The position numbers were made by a program, and so were the translations under genes. This document shows, piece after piece, positions 16,378-24,155 of a DNA stretch of 49,188 bases. This DNA is from JASJHI01 sp965371355. Its GTDB lineage: Bacteria; Actinomycetota; Acidimicrobiia; Acidimicrobiales; Ilumatobacteraceae. The number at the start of each line of letters is the position of its first letter. Positions within the stretch are counted from its first letter, which is position 1. The stretch is from assembly GCA_965371355.1 (NCBI GenBank), contig CBDUYD010000003.1, positions 1 through 49,188 on the forward strand, in the 5' to 3' direction. Under the pieces are notes generated by a model. That model saw only the letters and a program-made list of their open reading frames with translations. It was not told where the DNA came from and did no database searches.

Positions 16378-17199
16378 ATGCGTTCCACGATCGTCCGTAC
16401 CGCTCTCAGCATCTGGAGTTGGTCGGTGCTCGTCGTACTCGTCGCGATCTGGACACCGCTCGTCGCGATCGTGCGGCTCGTCACGATGCCGTTCGACCGG
16501 GGCGCGTATGCGGCGGGATATCTGTTCCGCCGGATCGCGGTCGCCCATCAGAAGATGACGCCGCAGTGGGCTTTCCGCACTTCGGGCGATCTGCCCGACG
16601 ACATGCGGCGCCCATACGTGGTGGTCTCCAACCACGAGAGCTTCGTCGACATCCTCCTCATCTCACACCTGCCGACCGAGATGAAGTGGATGTCGAAGAT
16701 CGAGATCATGAAGATCCCCGGCCTCGGCTGGATGATGCGACTCGTCAGGGACATCCCGCTCACCAGGGGTGACTCCACCTCCGGTGCGGCCGCGCTCGCC
16801 GCGTCGAGCGAACGGCTCGAGTCCGGCGTGTCGGTGATGATCTTTCCGGAGGGCACACGCTCGAAGACCGGCGAGATGCGCAAGTTCCGGGCGGGCGCGT
16901 TCAAGATCGCGATCGACGGCCAGTACCCGATCCTCCCGCTGGCCGTGCACGGCACGCGGGACGCGCTGCGCAAGAACGACTGGCGAATCGGCAACGCCGA
17001 GGCCGAGGTCCGGGTGCTCGAGCCGATCTCCACCGAGGGCCTCACGATGAACGACATGCCCGCGCTGCGCGACCAGGTGCGCGACGCGATCGCCGCCGCC
17101 CGCGCCGAACTGCGCGCCGAGTTCGGTGTCACCGCGTCGGATGCTGCCTCCGATGCCGACCCTGCCTCCGATGGCGCTCCGGACTCCGGGTCCAACTGA
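16378..17199 (+). CDS. 1-acyl-sn-glycerol-3-phosphate acyltransferase family (PlsC-like)
   Basis: The 273-residue protein has an N-terminal hydrophobic segment (about residues 7-30) and the glycerolipid acyltransferase blocks: the catalytic HxxxxD in NHESFVDI, the substrate-binding FPEGTRSKTGEM, and ILPLAVHGT. PlsC acylates lysophosphatidic acid to phosphatidic acid at the inner face of the membrane. Paralogues acylate other lipids, so PlsC itself is not certain. The C-terminus has a low-complexity Asp/Ala/Ser/Pro tail with no homologous role that I know. A major facilitator follows 12 bases later, probably on the same transcript. Confidence 0.85.
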   Translation: MRSTIVRTALSIWSWSVLVVLVAIWTPLVAIVRLVTMPFDRGAYAAGYLFRRIAVAHQKMTPQWAFRTSGDLPDDMRRPYVVVSNHESFVDILLISHLPTEMKWMSKIEIMKIPGLGWMMRLVRDIPLTRGDSTSGAAALAASSERLESGVSVMIFPEGTRSKTGEMRKFRAGAFKIAIDGQYPILPLAVHGTRDALRKNDWRIGNAEAEVRVLEPISTEGLTMNDMPALRDQVRDAIAAARAELRAEFGVTASDAASDADPASDGAPDSGSN

Positions 17200-17211
17200 G
17201 CCGACCGGCCC

Positions 17212-18351
17212 GTGCAGGCGCCGCTCCGGGTTCTCCTCGCGCTGCGCCCCACCGTCGCACCGGCGCTCCTCGTCGCCGTCGCTACGAGCACGGTCGTCTT
17301 CGTCTCCACGCCGTTCATCCTTCCTGCGGTCGCCGCCGAATATGGCGTCTCGACCGGCACCGCAGGGCTGATCTCGGCGACGCAGCTCGCCGGCTTCGTC
17401 GCCGCGTCGTGGTTCGGCGGTCGATTCCTGCGTCCGGTGCGATCCGTGTTCGTCATCGGCACGCTGCTCGGCGTCACCGCGAACCTCGCCTCTGCCGCCG
17501 CGCCGACCTTCGAGGTGCTCGCCGCGACCCGGCTCGTCAGCGGTGTGTCGCTCGGCCTTGCCGCGTGGTTCGCCTGGCAGGAGGCCTTCGGAGACGCCGG
17601 TAAGACGGGCGACGTCGCGGTGGTCGGTCCGCTCGTGGGGATGGTGGTCGCACCGACGGTCTCCGCGCTGATCGGGTCGATCGGCGTGAACGGTGTGTTC
17701 GTCGTCCTGGCCGGTGTCGCGGCGACACCACTGATCTTCGTGGCAGGGGTCACCACGCATCAGGAGCTACGACCCCACCGAATGCGCCACTCGGCCACGA
17801 GGGCGGCGCGCGCGATCCTCCTCGCCCTCGCCGCCGCCACGCTCGGCGGCTCGTCGGTGTTCGTGTACGGGGCGGCGATCGGTACCGAGGCGAACGGGAT
17901 GTCGGCGATGACCGTGTCGCTCGTCTACAGCGCCAACGCGGTCGCCTCGATCCCCGCCGCGAAGTGGTTCGGCCCCCGCGGACCTACCGGCATCTGGTTC
18001 ATGGGTACCGCGATCTGCGCGTTCTCGATCGCCACGGTGCGAGATCCCGTCGTGTTCTCCGTCGCGTTGATCGGCTGGGGATTCGTCTTCTTCATGGGTG
18101 TGCCGGCGGCGTTCGGGCTGCTCGCGGCGCGCTCGAACTTCCCCGAGGAACGCGCCGGTGACGCGCAGGCCGTGATGGCGCTCGGTCGGGTCTTCGGGCC
18201 GCTCCTCGGAGGCGTCTTCGTCGGCGCCGAGGCCTACGGCTGGCTCGGCGTGACCGCCGCCGGCATCCTCGTATTCGCCGCGAGCACGCTGCTCGTCGTC
18301 GACCGCAAGCGATTCATCGTCGACCGCAAGCGGCTCCAGTTCCGACGCTGA
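17212..18351 (+). CDS. major facilitator superfamily transporter
   Basis: The 379-residue protein is almost wholly hydrophobic with about 11-12 predicted membrane helices and the MFS pattern of two six-helix halves; the loop after helix 2 has GGRFLRPVRS, a degraded form of the usual G-x-x-x-D-R/K motif. It should be a secondary carrier for a small molecule; the substrate is unknown. The C-terminus contains a tandem duplication, VDRKRFIVDRKRL, from a repeated 21-base unit (18296-18332). GTG is the start because it lies 12 bases after the acyltransferase stop with no better codon. It is convergent with the methyltransferase gene, with 5 bases between stops. Confidence 0.8.
   Translation: MQAPLRVLLALRPTVAPALLVAVATSTVVFVSTPFILPAVAAEYGVSTGTAGLISATQLAGFVAASWFGGRFLRPVRSVFVIGTLLGVTANLASAAAPTFEVLAATRLVSGVSLGLAAWFAWQEAFGDAGKTGDVAVVGPLVGMVVAPTVSALIGSIGVNGVFVVLAGVAATPLIFVAGVTTHQELRPHRMRHSATRAARAILLALAAATLGGSSVFVYGAAIGTEANGMSAMTVSLVYSANAVASIPAAKWFGPRGPTGIWFMGTAICAFSIATVRDPVVFSVALIGWGFVFFMGVPAAFGLLAARSNFPEERAGDAQAVMALGRVFGPLLGGVFVGAEAYGWLGVTAAGILVFAASTLLVVDRKRFIVDRKRLQFRR
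18296..18332 (+). repeat. tandem 21-base repeat at the 3' end of the transporter gene
   Basis: TCGTCGACCGCAAGCG occurs at 18296-18311 and again at 18317-18332, a period of seven codons. Confidence 0.8.
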
Positions 18352-18356
18352 CGGCG

Positions 18357-19043
18357 CTACGACGCCCGCTCGACCGGTTGCTCGACCGGTCGCTCTGCAC
18401 CGCGCACGGGTTCCCCGACCCGAGTCAGCACGCGCAGCGAGCCGGTGGAGGATCGCAGTTCGAAGCGCCCGGAGTCGACGGCCGGCTGGAAGATCTGCTC
18501 GAACGGTGGGCGACCGCCGTCGGCGGGGTCGGGGAACACGTCGTGGATTGCCAGCGTGCCGCCGAGCGCGACATGGGGCGTCCACCCCTGATAGTCGAGC
18601 CGGGCCGGCTCGTCGCCGTGACCGCCGTCGATGAAGAGGAACGAGAGCGGCGTCGACCAGGCCGCGGCCACCGTCGGGGAACGACCGACGAGCGCGATCA
18701 CCGACGCCTCGAGGTCGGCGCCGTGGATCGCCGCACGGAAGTCGGGCAGCGTGTCGATCAGCCCGGTTCGTTCGTCGACGAGCTCGGGATCGTGGTGTTC
18801 CCAGCCTGCCTGGTTCTCCTCGGAGCCCCGGTGGTGATCGAGCGCGAAGAGCGGCACTCCGTTCGCTTCCGCGGCGTCGCCGAGCCAGATCGTCGAACGG
18901 CCGCAGTACGACCCGACCTCGAGCATCGGCGCGCCGGGGACGGAAGCTGCCGCTTCGAGCGCTGCCGCGTGCAGGGCATCGCCCTCGTCGGCAGGCATGA
19001 AGCCACGCGTCTCGAGCGCCATACGACGGCGCTCGGGCGTCAC
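18357..19043 (-). CDS. class I SAM-dependent methyltransferase (macrocin O-methyltransferase-like)
   Basis: The 228-residue protein shows MLEVGSYCGRSTIWLG (SAM-binding loop), FALDHHRGSEENQAG, and SFLFIDGGHGDEPARLDYQGWTPHVALGGTLAIHDVFPD. The Asp-Gly-Gly-His region and the late HDVF are typical of the metal-dependent Methyltransf_24 group that O-methylates sugars and natural products. The substrate is unknown. The GTG at 19043 overlaps the nitroreductase stop (GTGA), so it is translationally coupled; an ATG at 19022 is a shorter alternative. The C-terminus has a duplicated RPVEQPVER stretch. Confidence 0.82.
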   Translation of the reverse strand: MTPERRRMALETRGFMPADEGDALHAAALEAAASVPGAPMLEVGSYCGRSTIWLGDAAEANGVPLFALDHHRGSEENQAGWEHHDPELVDERTGLIDTLPDFRAAIHGADLEASVIALVGRSPTVAAAWSTPLSFLFIDGGHGDEPARLDYQGWTPHVALGGTLAIHDVFPDPADGGRPPFEQIFQPAVDSGRFELRSSTGSLRVLTRVGEPVRGAERPVEQPVERAS

Positions 19044-19702
19044 CAGGAATCCCAGTGGATGATCGTGTCGGGCGCGGGTCGTGCGGCCGGCTTGAAGTTG
19101 GTGCCGATCGTGTGCGCGAGCGGCGTGTGGCAGACCTGCTGCACTTCGTCGAAGGGGATGCCCACGATGTCGGCGATCTCCTGCTCTTTCATCAGCGCGA
19201 TCGTGGTCCACGCGGTGCCGAGCCCGCGGGCGCGGGCGGCGAGCATGAAGCTCCAGGTGGCGGGCAGGATGTTGCCGAGCACCGACGGCGCCATCATCGC
19301 CGCGGCAGCGCCGTCGAGGCGTCCGGCCGCACTGCACGCGATAACGATCACCGGAGCACGGCCCATGTTGTCCGCGAGATAGTTGGCCGATTCTACCACC
19401 CGGTCCTGCTGCGCCTGCTCGTCGGGCGTGTCCTTGTGGAGCGACCCCGCGTAGATGCCGTCCATGTTGCGGTAGATCTCGAAGCACTCGCCGTAGATCC
19501 GGCCGATCGCCTCGCGCTTGGCCTGATCGCGGACGACGACGAACTGCATCGTCATGTTGTTCGAACCCGACGGCGACTGCATCGCTAGCGCGACACACTC
19601 ACGGACCAGCTCGTCGTCGACCGCCCTGTCGAAGTCGAGTCGCTTGCGCACCGCGCGGGTGGTGGACAGCAGTTCATCGGGGTCGAGCTCGAGCAGGGTC
19701 AT
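19040..19702 (-). CDS. nitroreductase family FMN-dependent oxidoreductase
   Basis: The 220-residue protein has the nitroreductase N-terminal FMN phosphate motif TTRAVRKRLDF, then MQSPSGSNNMTMQFVVV, and the C-terminal Gly-rich SFMLAARARGLGTAW. These enzymes use NAD(P)H to reduce nitro compounds, quinones or flavins; some are specialised. The physiological substrate is unknown. It is the first gene of a two-gene operon with the methyltransferase. The promoter lies next to a repeated, palindromic element (19735-19780), which may be an operator for a redox or substrate regulator. Confidence 0.85.
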   Translation of the reverse strand: MTLLELDPDELLSTTRAVRKRLDFDRAVDDELVRECVALAMQSPSGSNNMTMQFVVVRDQAKREAIGRIYGECFEIYRNMDGIYAGSLHKDTPDEQAQQDRVVESANYLADNMGRAPVIVIACSAAGRLDGAAAAMMAPSVLGNILPATWSFMLAARARGLGTAWTTIALMKEQEIADIVGIPFDEVQQVCHTPLAHTIGTNFKPAARPAPDTIIHWDSW

Positions 19703-19708
19703 GGACCG

Positions 19709-19714
19709 ACGATA
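19709..19714 (-). promoter_or_regulatory. -10 box TATCGT, leaderless promoter of the nitroreductase
   Basis: On the minus strand TATCGT ends 6 bases before the ATG at 19702. Confidence 0.55.
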
Positions 19715-19734
19715 CGCGAGCGGTGACGCAGTCC

Positions 19735-19780
19735 CGAACCCGGGTCGCGCGGCGAGATCTCGAACCCGGGTCGCGACCCG
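19735..19780. repeat. direct repeat with a 14-base palindrome, candidate operator
   Basis: CGAACCCGGGTCGCG occurs at 19735-19749 and 19761-19775. The second copy runs into a perfect palindrome, CGGGTCGCGACCCG (19767-19780). The first copy overlaps the -35 position of the nitroreductase promoter. Confidence 0.5.
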
Positions 19781-19895
19781 CTACCCAGGTTTCCCATCGA
19801 CCGCAGCGGGATGGGGGCGTGACCCGGCAATTGCGAGTCCCGGCGGCGAACGTGATCGCCGAGCCGCATCGCGCCGTGGCAACATGGCGCCCACG

Positions 19896-20753
19896 ATGGA
19901 CCAGCGTGCGCTCGACGACCTGATCGACCTCCTCGACCTCGAGGCGATCGAGGTGAACCTCTTCCGCGGTCGCTCCCCCGACGAGAACCGCCAGCGCGTG
20001 TTCGGCGGCCAGGTTGCCGGTCAGGCCCTCGTCGCGGCGGCGCGCACGATCGACGATCCCGGCCGCATGGTGCACTCGCTGCACGCCTACTTCTTGCGCC
20101 CCGGCGACCCGCTCGTCCCGATTCTCTACGACGTCGACCGGATCCGCGACGGGCGTAGCTTCGCCACCCGCCGGGTGGTCGCGATCCAGCACGGCCGCGC
20201 GATCTTCAACCTCCAGGCGAGCTTCCACGACGAGGAGCCCGGGCTCTCGCATCAACTCGAGATGCCCACGGGTCTCGGCAACCCCGACGAACTGCCGACG
20301 TTCGACGAACGGATGGCGCCCTACGCCGACGAGATCGGCGACTGGTACCACCGTCCCAGGCCCATCGACCTCCGCTACGAGGACGGCGGACCCGTCTGGC
20401 GGAAGGGCCGGAAGGCGACGGGGCAGCGGGTGTGGATGCGTGCGGACGGCCGGCTTCCCGACGACCCGGTACTGCACGCCTGCGTCGTCACCTATGCGAG
20501 CGACATGACCCTGCTCGACACGTCGATCCTGCCGTTCGGGCTCGGCTTCGACTCGGGCCGATTGCAGATGGCGAGCCTCGATCACGCGATGTGGTTCCAC
20601 CGACCGTTTCGCGCCGACGAGTGGCTGCTCTACGACCAGACCGCGCTGTCGACGGCTGCCGCTCGCGGCCTCTCGGGCGGTTCGATCTTCACCCTCGACG
20701 GACAGTTCGCGGTGAGCGTCCTCCAAGAGGGTCTGACGCGGCTGACGAAGTGA
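19896..20753 (+). CDS. tesB: acyl-CoA thioesterase II
   Basis: The 285-residue protein is a double-hotdog thioesterase that hydrolyses fatty acyl-CoA to free acid and CoA. Clear family segments are LLDLEAIEVNLFRGRSP, RVFGGQVAGQALVAAARTI, SLHAYFLRPGDP, and the second-hotdog active-site region VVTYASDMTLLDTS with LDHAMWFHRPFRADEWLLY. The length matches the usual 280-290. The start could also be the ATG at 19884, four codons upstream. Its TGA overlaps the ATG of the next gene by one base. Confidence 0.92.
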   Translation: MDQRALDDLIDLLDLEAIEVNLFRGRSPDENRQRVFGGQVAGQALVAAARTIDDPGRMVHSLHAYFLRPGDPLVPILYDVDRIRDGRSFATRRVVAIQHGRAIFNLQASFHDEEPGLSHQLEMPTGLGNPDELPTFDERMAPYADEIGDWYHRPRPIDLRYEDGGPVWRKGRKATGQRVWMRADGRLPDDPVLHACVVTYASDMTLLDTSILPFGLGFDSGRLQMASLDHAMWFHRPFRADEWLLYDQTALSTAAARGLSGGSIFTLDGQFAVSVLQEGLTRLTK

Positions 20754-22126
20754 TGAGAACCTCGAACCGATCCGCCAGCGCCTCCGCCGCCACCCTTGCG
20801 ATCGCGATCGTCCTCCTCGCGGGCGCGTGCGCATCCGACGACGGCGGAACCGATGGCGACACCTCGCCGATGGTGACCGCACCCTCCACGCTGGTGCCGC
20901 CACATACCGACCCCGATGGGACGGCTCCCGACGGGACCGATCTCGATGATGACGAGGCGCCCACCACGACGACCACCGAACTCACGCCGTCGGACGAAGC
21001 CGATCTGCCGGTCGCACCACCGCCGAGCGCGGTGGGCTCGGCACCGCCGACGACCGCGCCGGGCCCACTCCCCGAGCCGACGGTCGCGCTCGCGCCGATC
21101 GGCGATTTCGAAAAGCCGGTCGAGGTCGGGTTCCGCCCGCAGGACGAGCGCCTGTTCGTCGTCGAGCAGGTGGGCCGGATCGTCGCGGTCAATGACCTCT
21201 CGGCCGATGTGGTGCTCGACATCACCGGCTCGACATCGCGGGGCGGCGAGCAGGGGCTGCTCGGTGTGGCGTTCCATCCCCAACGCGAACTCGCCTACGT
21301 CAACTACACCGACCGCGACGGCGACACGGTGATCGCCGAGTATTCAATCGACCCTGTGACCGCCGTCTTCGACCCTGACTCGGCGAGGATCGTGCTGACG
21401 ATCGACCAGCCGTTCAGCAATCACAACGGAGGTGAACTCGCCTTCGGACCGGACGGCAGGCTGTACATCGGTACGGGCGACGGAGGAAGCGGAGGAGACC
21501 CGCAACGCAACGGGCTCGACCTCTCGACCAGGCTCGGCAAGATCCTGCGCATCGATCCCCTTCCCTCGACCGAAGCGCCGTTCACCGTCCCGGACGACAA
21601 CCCGTTCCTCGATGTCGAGGGGGCCGATCCGACGATCTGGTCGTACGGGCTGCGCAACCCGTGGAGGTTCTCGTTCGATCCGGTCACCGGCGACCTGTGG
21701 ATCGCCGACGTCGGCCAGAATGCCCGCGAGGAGATCGACCACGCGGTCGCGACCAATGGGCGCGGCGCCGGTCGCGGTGTCGGATTCGGATGGAGCGCAT
21801 TCGAGGGCGACCAACCGTTCAACGCCGACCAACCGACCGAGAACCACACCCCGCCCATCGTCGTGTACGGACACGACGCAGGCCAGTGCTCGGTCAGTGG
21901 CGGAGCGGTCTACCGCGGCGCGATGGTGCCCGACCTCGAAGGCTGGTACGTGTACGGCGATTTCTGCTCGGGAACGATCTGGGGATACGACCCGACCTCG
22001 GGGAGCGCGTCGCGCGTCGTGGTCCTCGCCGGCCATCCGGCGCTCGCGGCGATCGCCGCCGGACCCGACGGCGAGCTATATGCGGTGTCCAACGGCGGAA
22101 CGATCTCCCGATTCATTCCCGGCTGA
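20753..22126 (+). CDS. predicted lipoprotein with glucose/sorbosone dehydrogenase (beta-propeller) domain
   Basis: The 457-residue protein has a signal sequence with lipobox LLAGAC (Cys26), an acidic Thr/Pro linker to about residue 110, then a six-bladed quinoprotein-like propeller. Diagnostic segments are QGLLGVAFHP, FSNHNGGELAFGPDGRLYIGTGDGG, LGKILRIDPLP, IWSYGLRNPWRFSFDPVTGDLWIADVGQN and GWYVYGDFCSGTIWGY. Members such as E. coli YliI oxidise aldoses with PQQ outside the membrane; many actinobacterial members are uncharacterised and may not use PQQ. Cys in AGQCSVSGG and GDFCSG could form a disulfide. The start overlaps the tesB stop, so the two are coupled, though no functional link is obvious. 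Confidence 0.85.
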   Translation: MRTSNRSASASAATLAIAIVLLAGACASDDGGTDGDTSPMVTAPSTLVPPHTDPDGTAPDGTDLDDDEAPTTTTTELTPSDEADLPVAPPPSAVGSAPPTTAPGPLPEPTVALAPIGDFEKPVEVGFRPQDERLFVVEQVGRIVAVNDLSADVVLDITGSTSRGGEQGLLGVAFHPQRELAYVNYTDRDGDTVIAEYSIDPVTAVFDPDSARIVLTIDQPFSNHNGGELAFGPDGRLYIGTGDGGSGGDPQRNGLDLSTRLGKILRIDPLPSTEAPFTVPDDNPFLDVEGADPTIWSYGLRNPWRFSFDPVTGDLWIADVGQNAREEIDHAVATNGRGAGRGVGFGWSAFEGDQPFNADQPTENHTPPIVVYGHDAGQCSVSGGAVYRGAMVPDLEGWYVYGDFCSGTIWGYDPTSGSASRVVVLAGHPALAAIAAGPDGELYAVSNGGTISRFIPG

Positions 22127-22169
22127 ACGAAGGCTGAGCGACTGCTGATTCCCGATGGAGGACCGCGCG

Positions 22170-23174
22170 TCAGCGCCGGGCGCCCATGAACATGCCCTTC
22201 AGGGCCTCGTAGTGCTCGATCACGTGGCCGGCGCCGAGCACGACCGCCTCGAGCGGCACGTTCGACATCCGCACCGGCACCTCGGTCTCGCGCTCGATCC
22301 GTTCGGCGAAACCGCTGAGGAGCCCGCCGCCGCCGACGAGATACATGCCGCGGACGAGAAAGTCCTGGGAGAGCTCCGGGGGCGCCTTCGACAGGCACCG
22401 GATCACCGACGCCACGATCGACGACACGACGTCCTCGATCGCGAAGCGCACCTCCTCGGGGGTGAGCAGCACCGTCTTGGGCAGTCCGGTCATCAGATCG
22501 CGCCCACGGACCTCGGCCTGGTTCTCGTCGTGGGTGGGGTCGGCCGACCCGATGGCGACCTTGATCTCCTCGGCCGTGCGCTCGCCGATCGCGATGCCGT
22601 GCTCGCGGCGCACGTAGGTCTGGATCGCCGCGTCGATGTCGAACGAGCCGACGCGCACGGCCTCGAGCGCCACGATCCCGCCGAGACTGATCACGGCGGT
22701 CTCGCTCGTGCCGCCACCGATGTCGATGACCATGTTGCCGACCGGTTCGTCGATCGGCAGATCGGCTCCGATCGCCGCCGCCATCGGCTGCTCGATCAGG
22801 TTGGCGTCGGCGGCGCCGGCCCGGCGGGCGGCATCGGTCACGGCTCGCCGCTCGACCTCGGTGATCGCCGACGGCACGCAGATGACCACCTTGGGACGCG
22901 TGAACCGGCTGACGCCGACACGCTGGAGCAGCAGCCGAATCATCCGCTCGGTGATCTCGAAGTCGGTGATCGCACCACCGCGCAGCGGGCGCACGGCGAC
23001 GATGTAGCCCGGCGTGCGGCCGATCATCTGCCAAGCCTCGCGACCGGTGGCGAGGACCTCGCCGGTCTGACGGTTGAGAGCGATCACCGACGGCTCGTTG
23101 AGTACGATGCCGCGGCCCTTCATGTAGACGAGGGTGTTGGCGGTTCCGAGGTCGATCGCGAGGTCACGTGCCAT
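22170..23174 (-). CDS. mreB: rod shape-determining protein MreB
   Basis: The 334-residue actin homologue polymerises on the inner face of the membrane and guides lateral wall synthesis. The ATPase motifs are intact: phosphate 1 in AIDLGTANTLVYMKGRG, phosphate 2 in NMVIDIGGGTSETAVISLGG, and the adenosine loop in YLVGGGGLLSGF. The C-terminus keeps VVLGAGHVIEHYEAL. No mreC, mreD, rodA or pbp gene follows, which is unusual. The start at 23174 is preceded by AGGA and overlaps the end of the collagen-repeat gene by 11 bases; an ATG at 23183 is the alternative. Confidence 0.93.
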   Translation of the reverse strand: MARDLAIDLGTANTLVYMKGRGIVLNEPSVIALNRQTGEVLATGREAWQMIGRTPGYIVAVRPLRGGAITDFEITERMIRLLLQRVGVSRFTRPKVVICVPSAITEVERRAVTDAARRAGAADANLIEQPMAAAIGADLPIDEPVGNMVIDIGGGTSETAVISLGGIVALEAVRVGSFDIDAAIQTYVRREHGIAIGERTAEEIKVAIGSADPTHDENQAEVRGRDLMTGLPKTVLLTPEEVRFAIEDVVSSIVASVIRCLSKAPPELSQDFLVRGMYLVGGGGLLSGFAERIERETEVPVRMSNVPLEAVVLGAGHVIEHYEALKGMFMGARR

Positions 23175-23544
23175 CGGGGTCATCCTGCACCGTGTCGGGC
23201 GCCGCGCTCGGCCCATCATCGCGCGCCCCGGGCTCACCGGGCACCCCGCTCGGCCCATCACCGGGTCCACCGGGTCCACCGGGCCCACCCGGTCCACCGG
23301 GCTCACCGGGTACCGCGCTCGGCGAGTCGCGCGCATCGGGCGCGTCGTCGGGTGGGGTGGACTCGGGCGACTTCGCCTCGTCAGCGGCTCGACGGTCGAT
23401 CGTCGGGCGCCTGGCGTCGCTGGAGAGCGCGTCGATCTGGCGTCTGAAACCTTCGACACCATCGTCGGAGCGTCGGGAACGGGTGACGAGCAGGGCGACG
23501 ACGATCACGATCACGACCACCACGATCACGATGATCAGGCCCAC
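23164..23544 (-). CDS. small membrane protein with collagen-like Gly-x-y tail
   Basis: The 126-residue protein has one N-terminal membrane helix of nearly pure Ile/Val/Leu (residues 2-20), a basic stop (TRSRRSDD) and a cytoplasmic-side tail with a helical segment (GVEGFRRQIDAL). Its tail holds Gly-x-Pro repeats (GEPGGPGGPGGPGGPGD) that resemble collagen triplets. I do not recognise the family. It directly follows moaE (TGA then GTG) with a strong GGGAGG ribosome site, and overlaps mreB by 11 bases, so it should be co-expressed with both. A membrane tether or partner for MreB is possible but unproven. Confidence 0.65.
   Translation of the reverse strand: MGLIIVIVVVVIVIVVALLVTRSRRSDDGVEGFRRQIDALSSDARRPTIDRRAADEAKSPESTPPDDAPDARDSPSAVPGEPGGPGGPGGPGGPGDGPSGVPGEPGARDDGPSAAPDTVQDDPDGT
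23260..23310 (-). repeat. 9-base tandem repeat encoding the collagen-like tail
   Basis: About 5.7 units of ACCGGGTCC (plus strand) lie head to tail, with single-base variants. On the coding strand each unit reads Gly-Gly-Pro-type triplets. Slippage could change the copy number between strains. Confidence 0.8.
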
Positions 23545-24021
23545 TCAGGCACCTCCCACCGCTCGCGCCCCCGTGACAGGTTTGGCGCCGGTACCCCAAT
23601 CGGCGCCATCGGCCCACACCTCGTGCTTCCAGATCGGCGCCACCTCCTTGATCGCGTCGATCGCGTAGCGGGCGGCCTCGAAAGCATCGGGTCGATGCGG
23701 AGACGACACGACGACCAGAACCGAGGACTGACCGACCTCGACACGTCCGACCCGGTGCAACAACACGATCCTGCCGGTCATCGGCCAGCGCTGCCGCACC
23801 TCCGCCGCGATCTCGCCGAGCTTGGCAACGGCGTGTTCGTCGTAGGCCTCGTAGGTGAGGTGGACCACGCCGTCGCGACCCTCTGCGTGGTCGCGGGTGG
23901 TACCACCGAACATCACGACGGCACCACAATCGGGCAGCACCGCCCACTGGTACGCAGCGGCGATCGGGAACTCGGTGTCGGTCAGATCGACCCACTCGTC
24001 GCCATCGCTGGGGCTGTGCAC
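23545..24021 (-). CDS. moaE: molybdopterin synthase catalytic subunit
   Basis: The 158-residue protein transfers sulfur from thiocarboxylated MoaD to precursor Z, forming molybdopterin. Typical segments are GAVVMFGGTTRDHAEGRDGV, LTYEAYDEHAVAKL, and LLHRVGRVEVGQSSVLVVVSSPHRPDAFEA, ending with IKEVAPIWKHE, which carries the catalytic Lys. MoaD and the rest of the pathway are not in the window. Two starts are possible: ATG at 24030, or GTG at 24021. The GTG is preferred because a TACCAT box ends 7 bases before it and overlaps the ATG. Next in the operon are the collagen-repeat protein and mreB. Confidence 0.88.
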   Translation of the reverse strand: MHSPSDGDEWVDLTDTEFPIAAAYQWAVLPDCGAVVMFGGTTRDHAEGRDGVVHLTYEAYDEHAVAKLGEIAAEVRQRWPMTGRIVLLHRVGRVEVGQSSVLVVVSSPHRPDAFEAARYAIDAIKEVAPIWKHEVWADGADWGTGAKPVTGARAVGGA

Positions 24022-24028
24022 GCTGCGC

Positions 24029-24034
24029 ATGGTA
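24029..24034 (-). promoter_or_regulatory. -10 box TACCAT, leaderless promoter of moaE
   Basis: On the minus strand TACCAT ends 7 bases before the GTG at 24021. It overlaps the upstream in-frame ATG, which argues against that codon being used. Confidence 0.5.
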
Positions 24035-24155
24035 GCCGTGCACGGCCTCCCAGACCGGTGGCCGGGACCACCCGAACGGGAATTTCTTCCATCTGGCGGC
24101 GGCGACGCGACCCCGCGAACAGCGGTCCGCATCGGGGAAGTACGCTCTCGTTCTC

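Noticed and set aside
22127..22169. Terminator between the sugar-dehydrogenase gene and mreB
   Set aside because: No stable stem or T-run can be drawn in these 43 bases.
23209..23310. Possible CRISPR or satellite array
   Set aside because: The 9-base units are inside a reading frame, keep frame as Gly-x-Pro codons and have no spacers.
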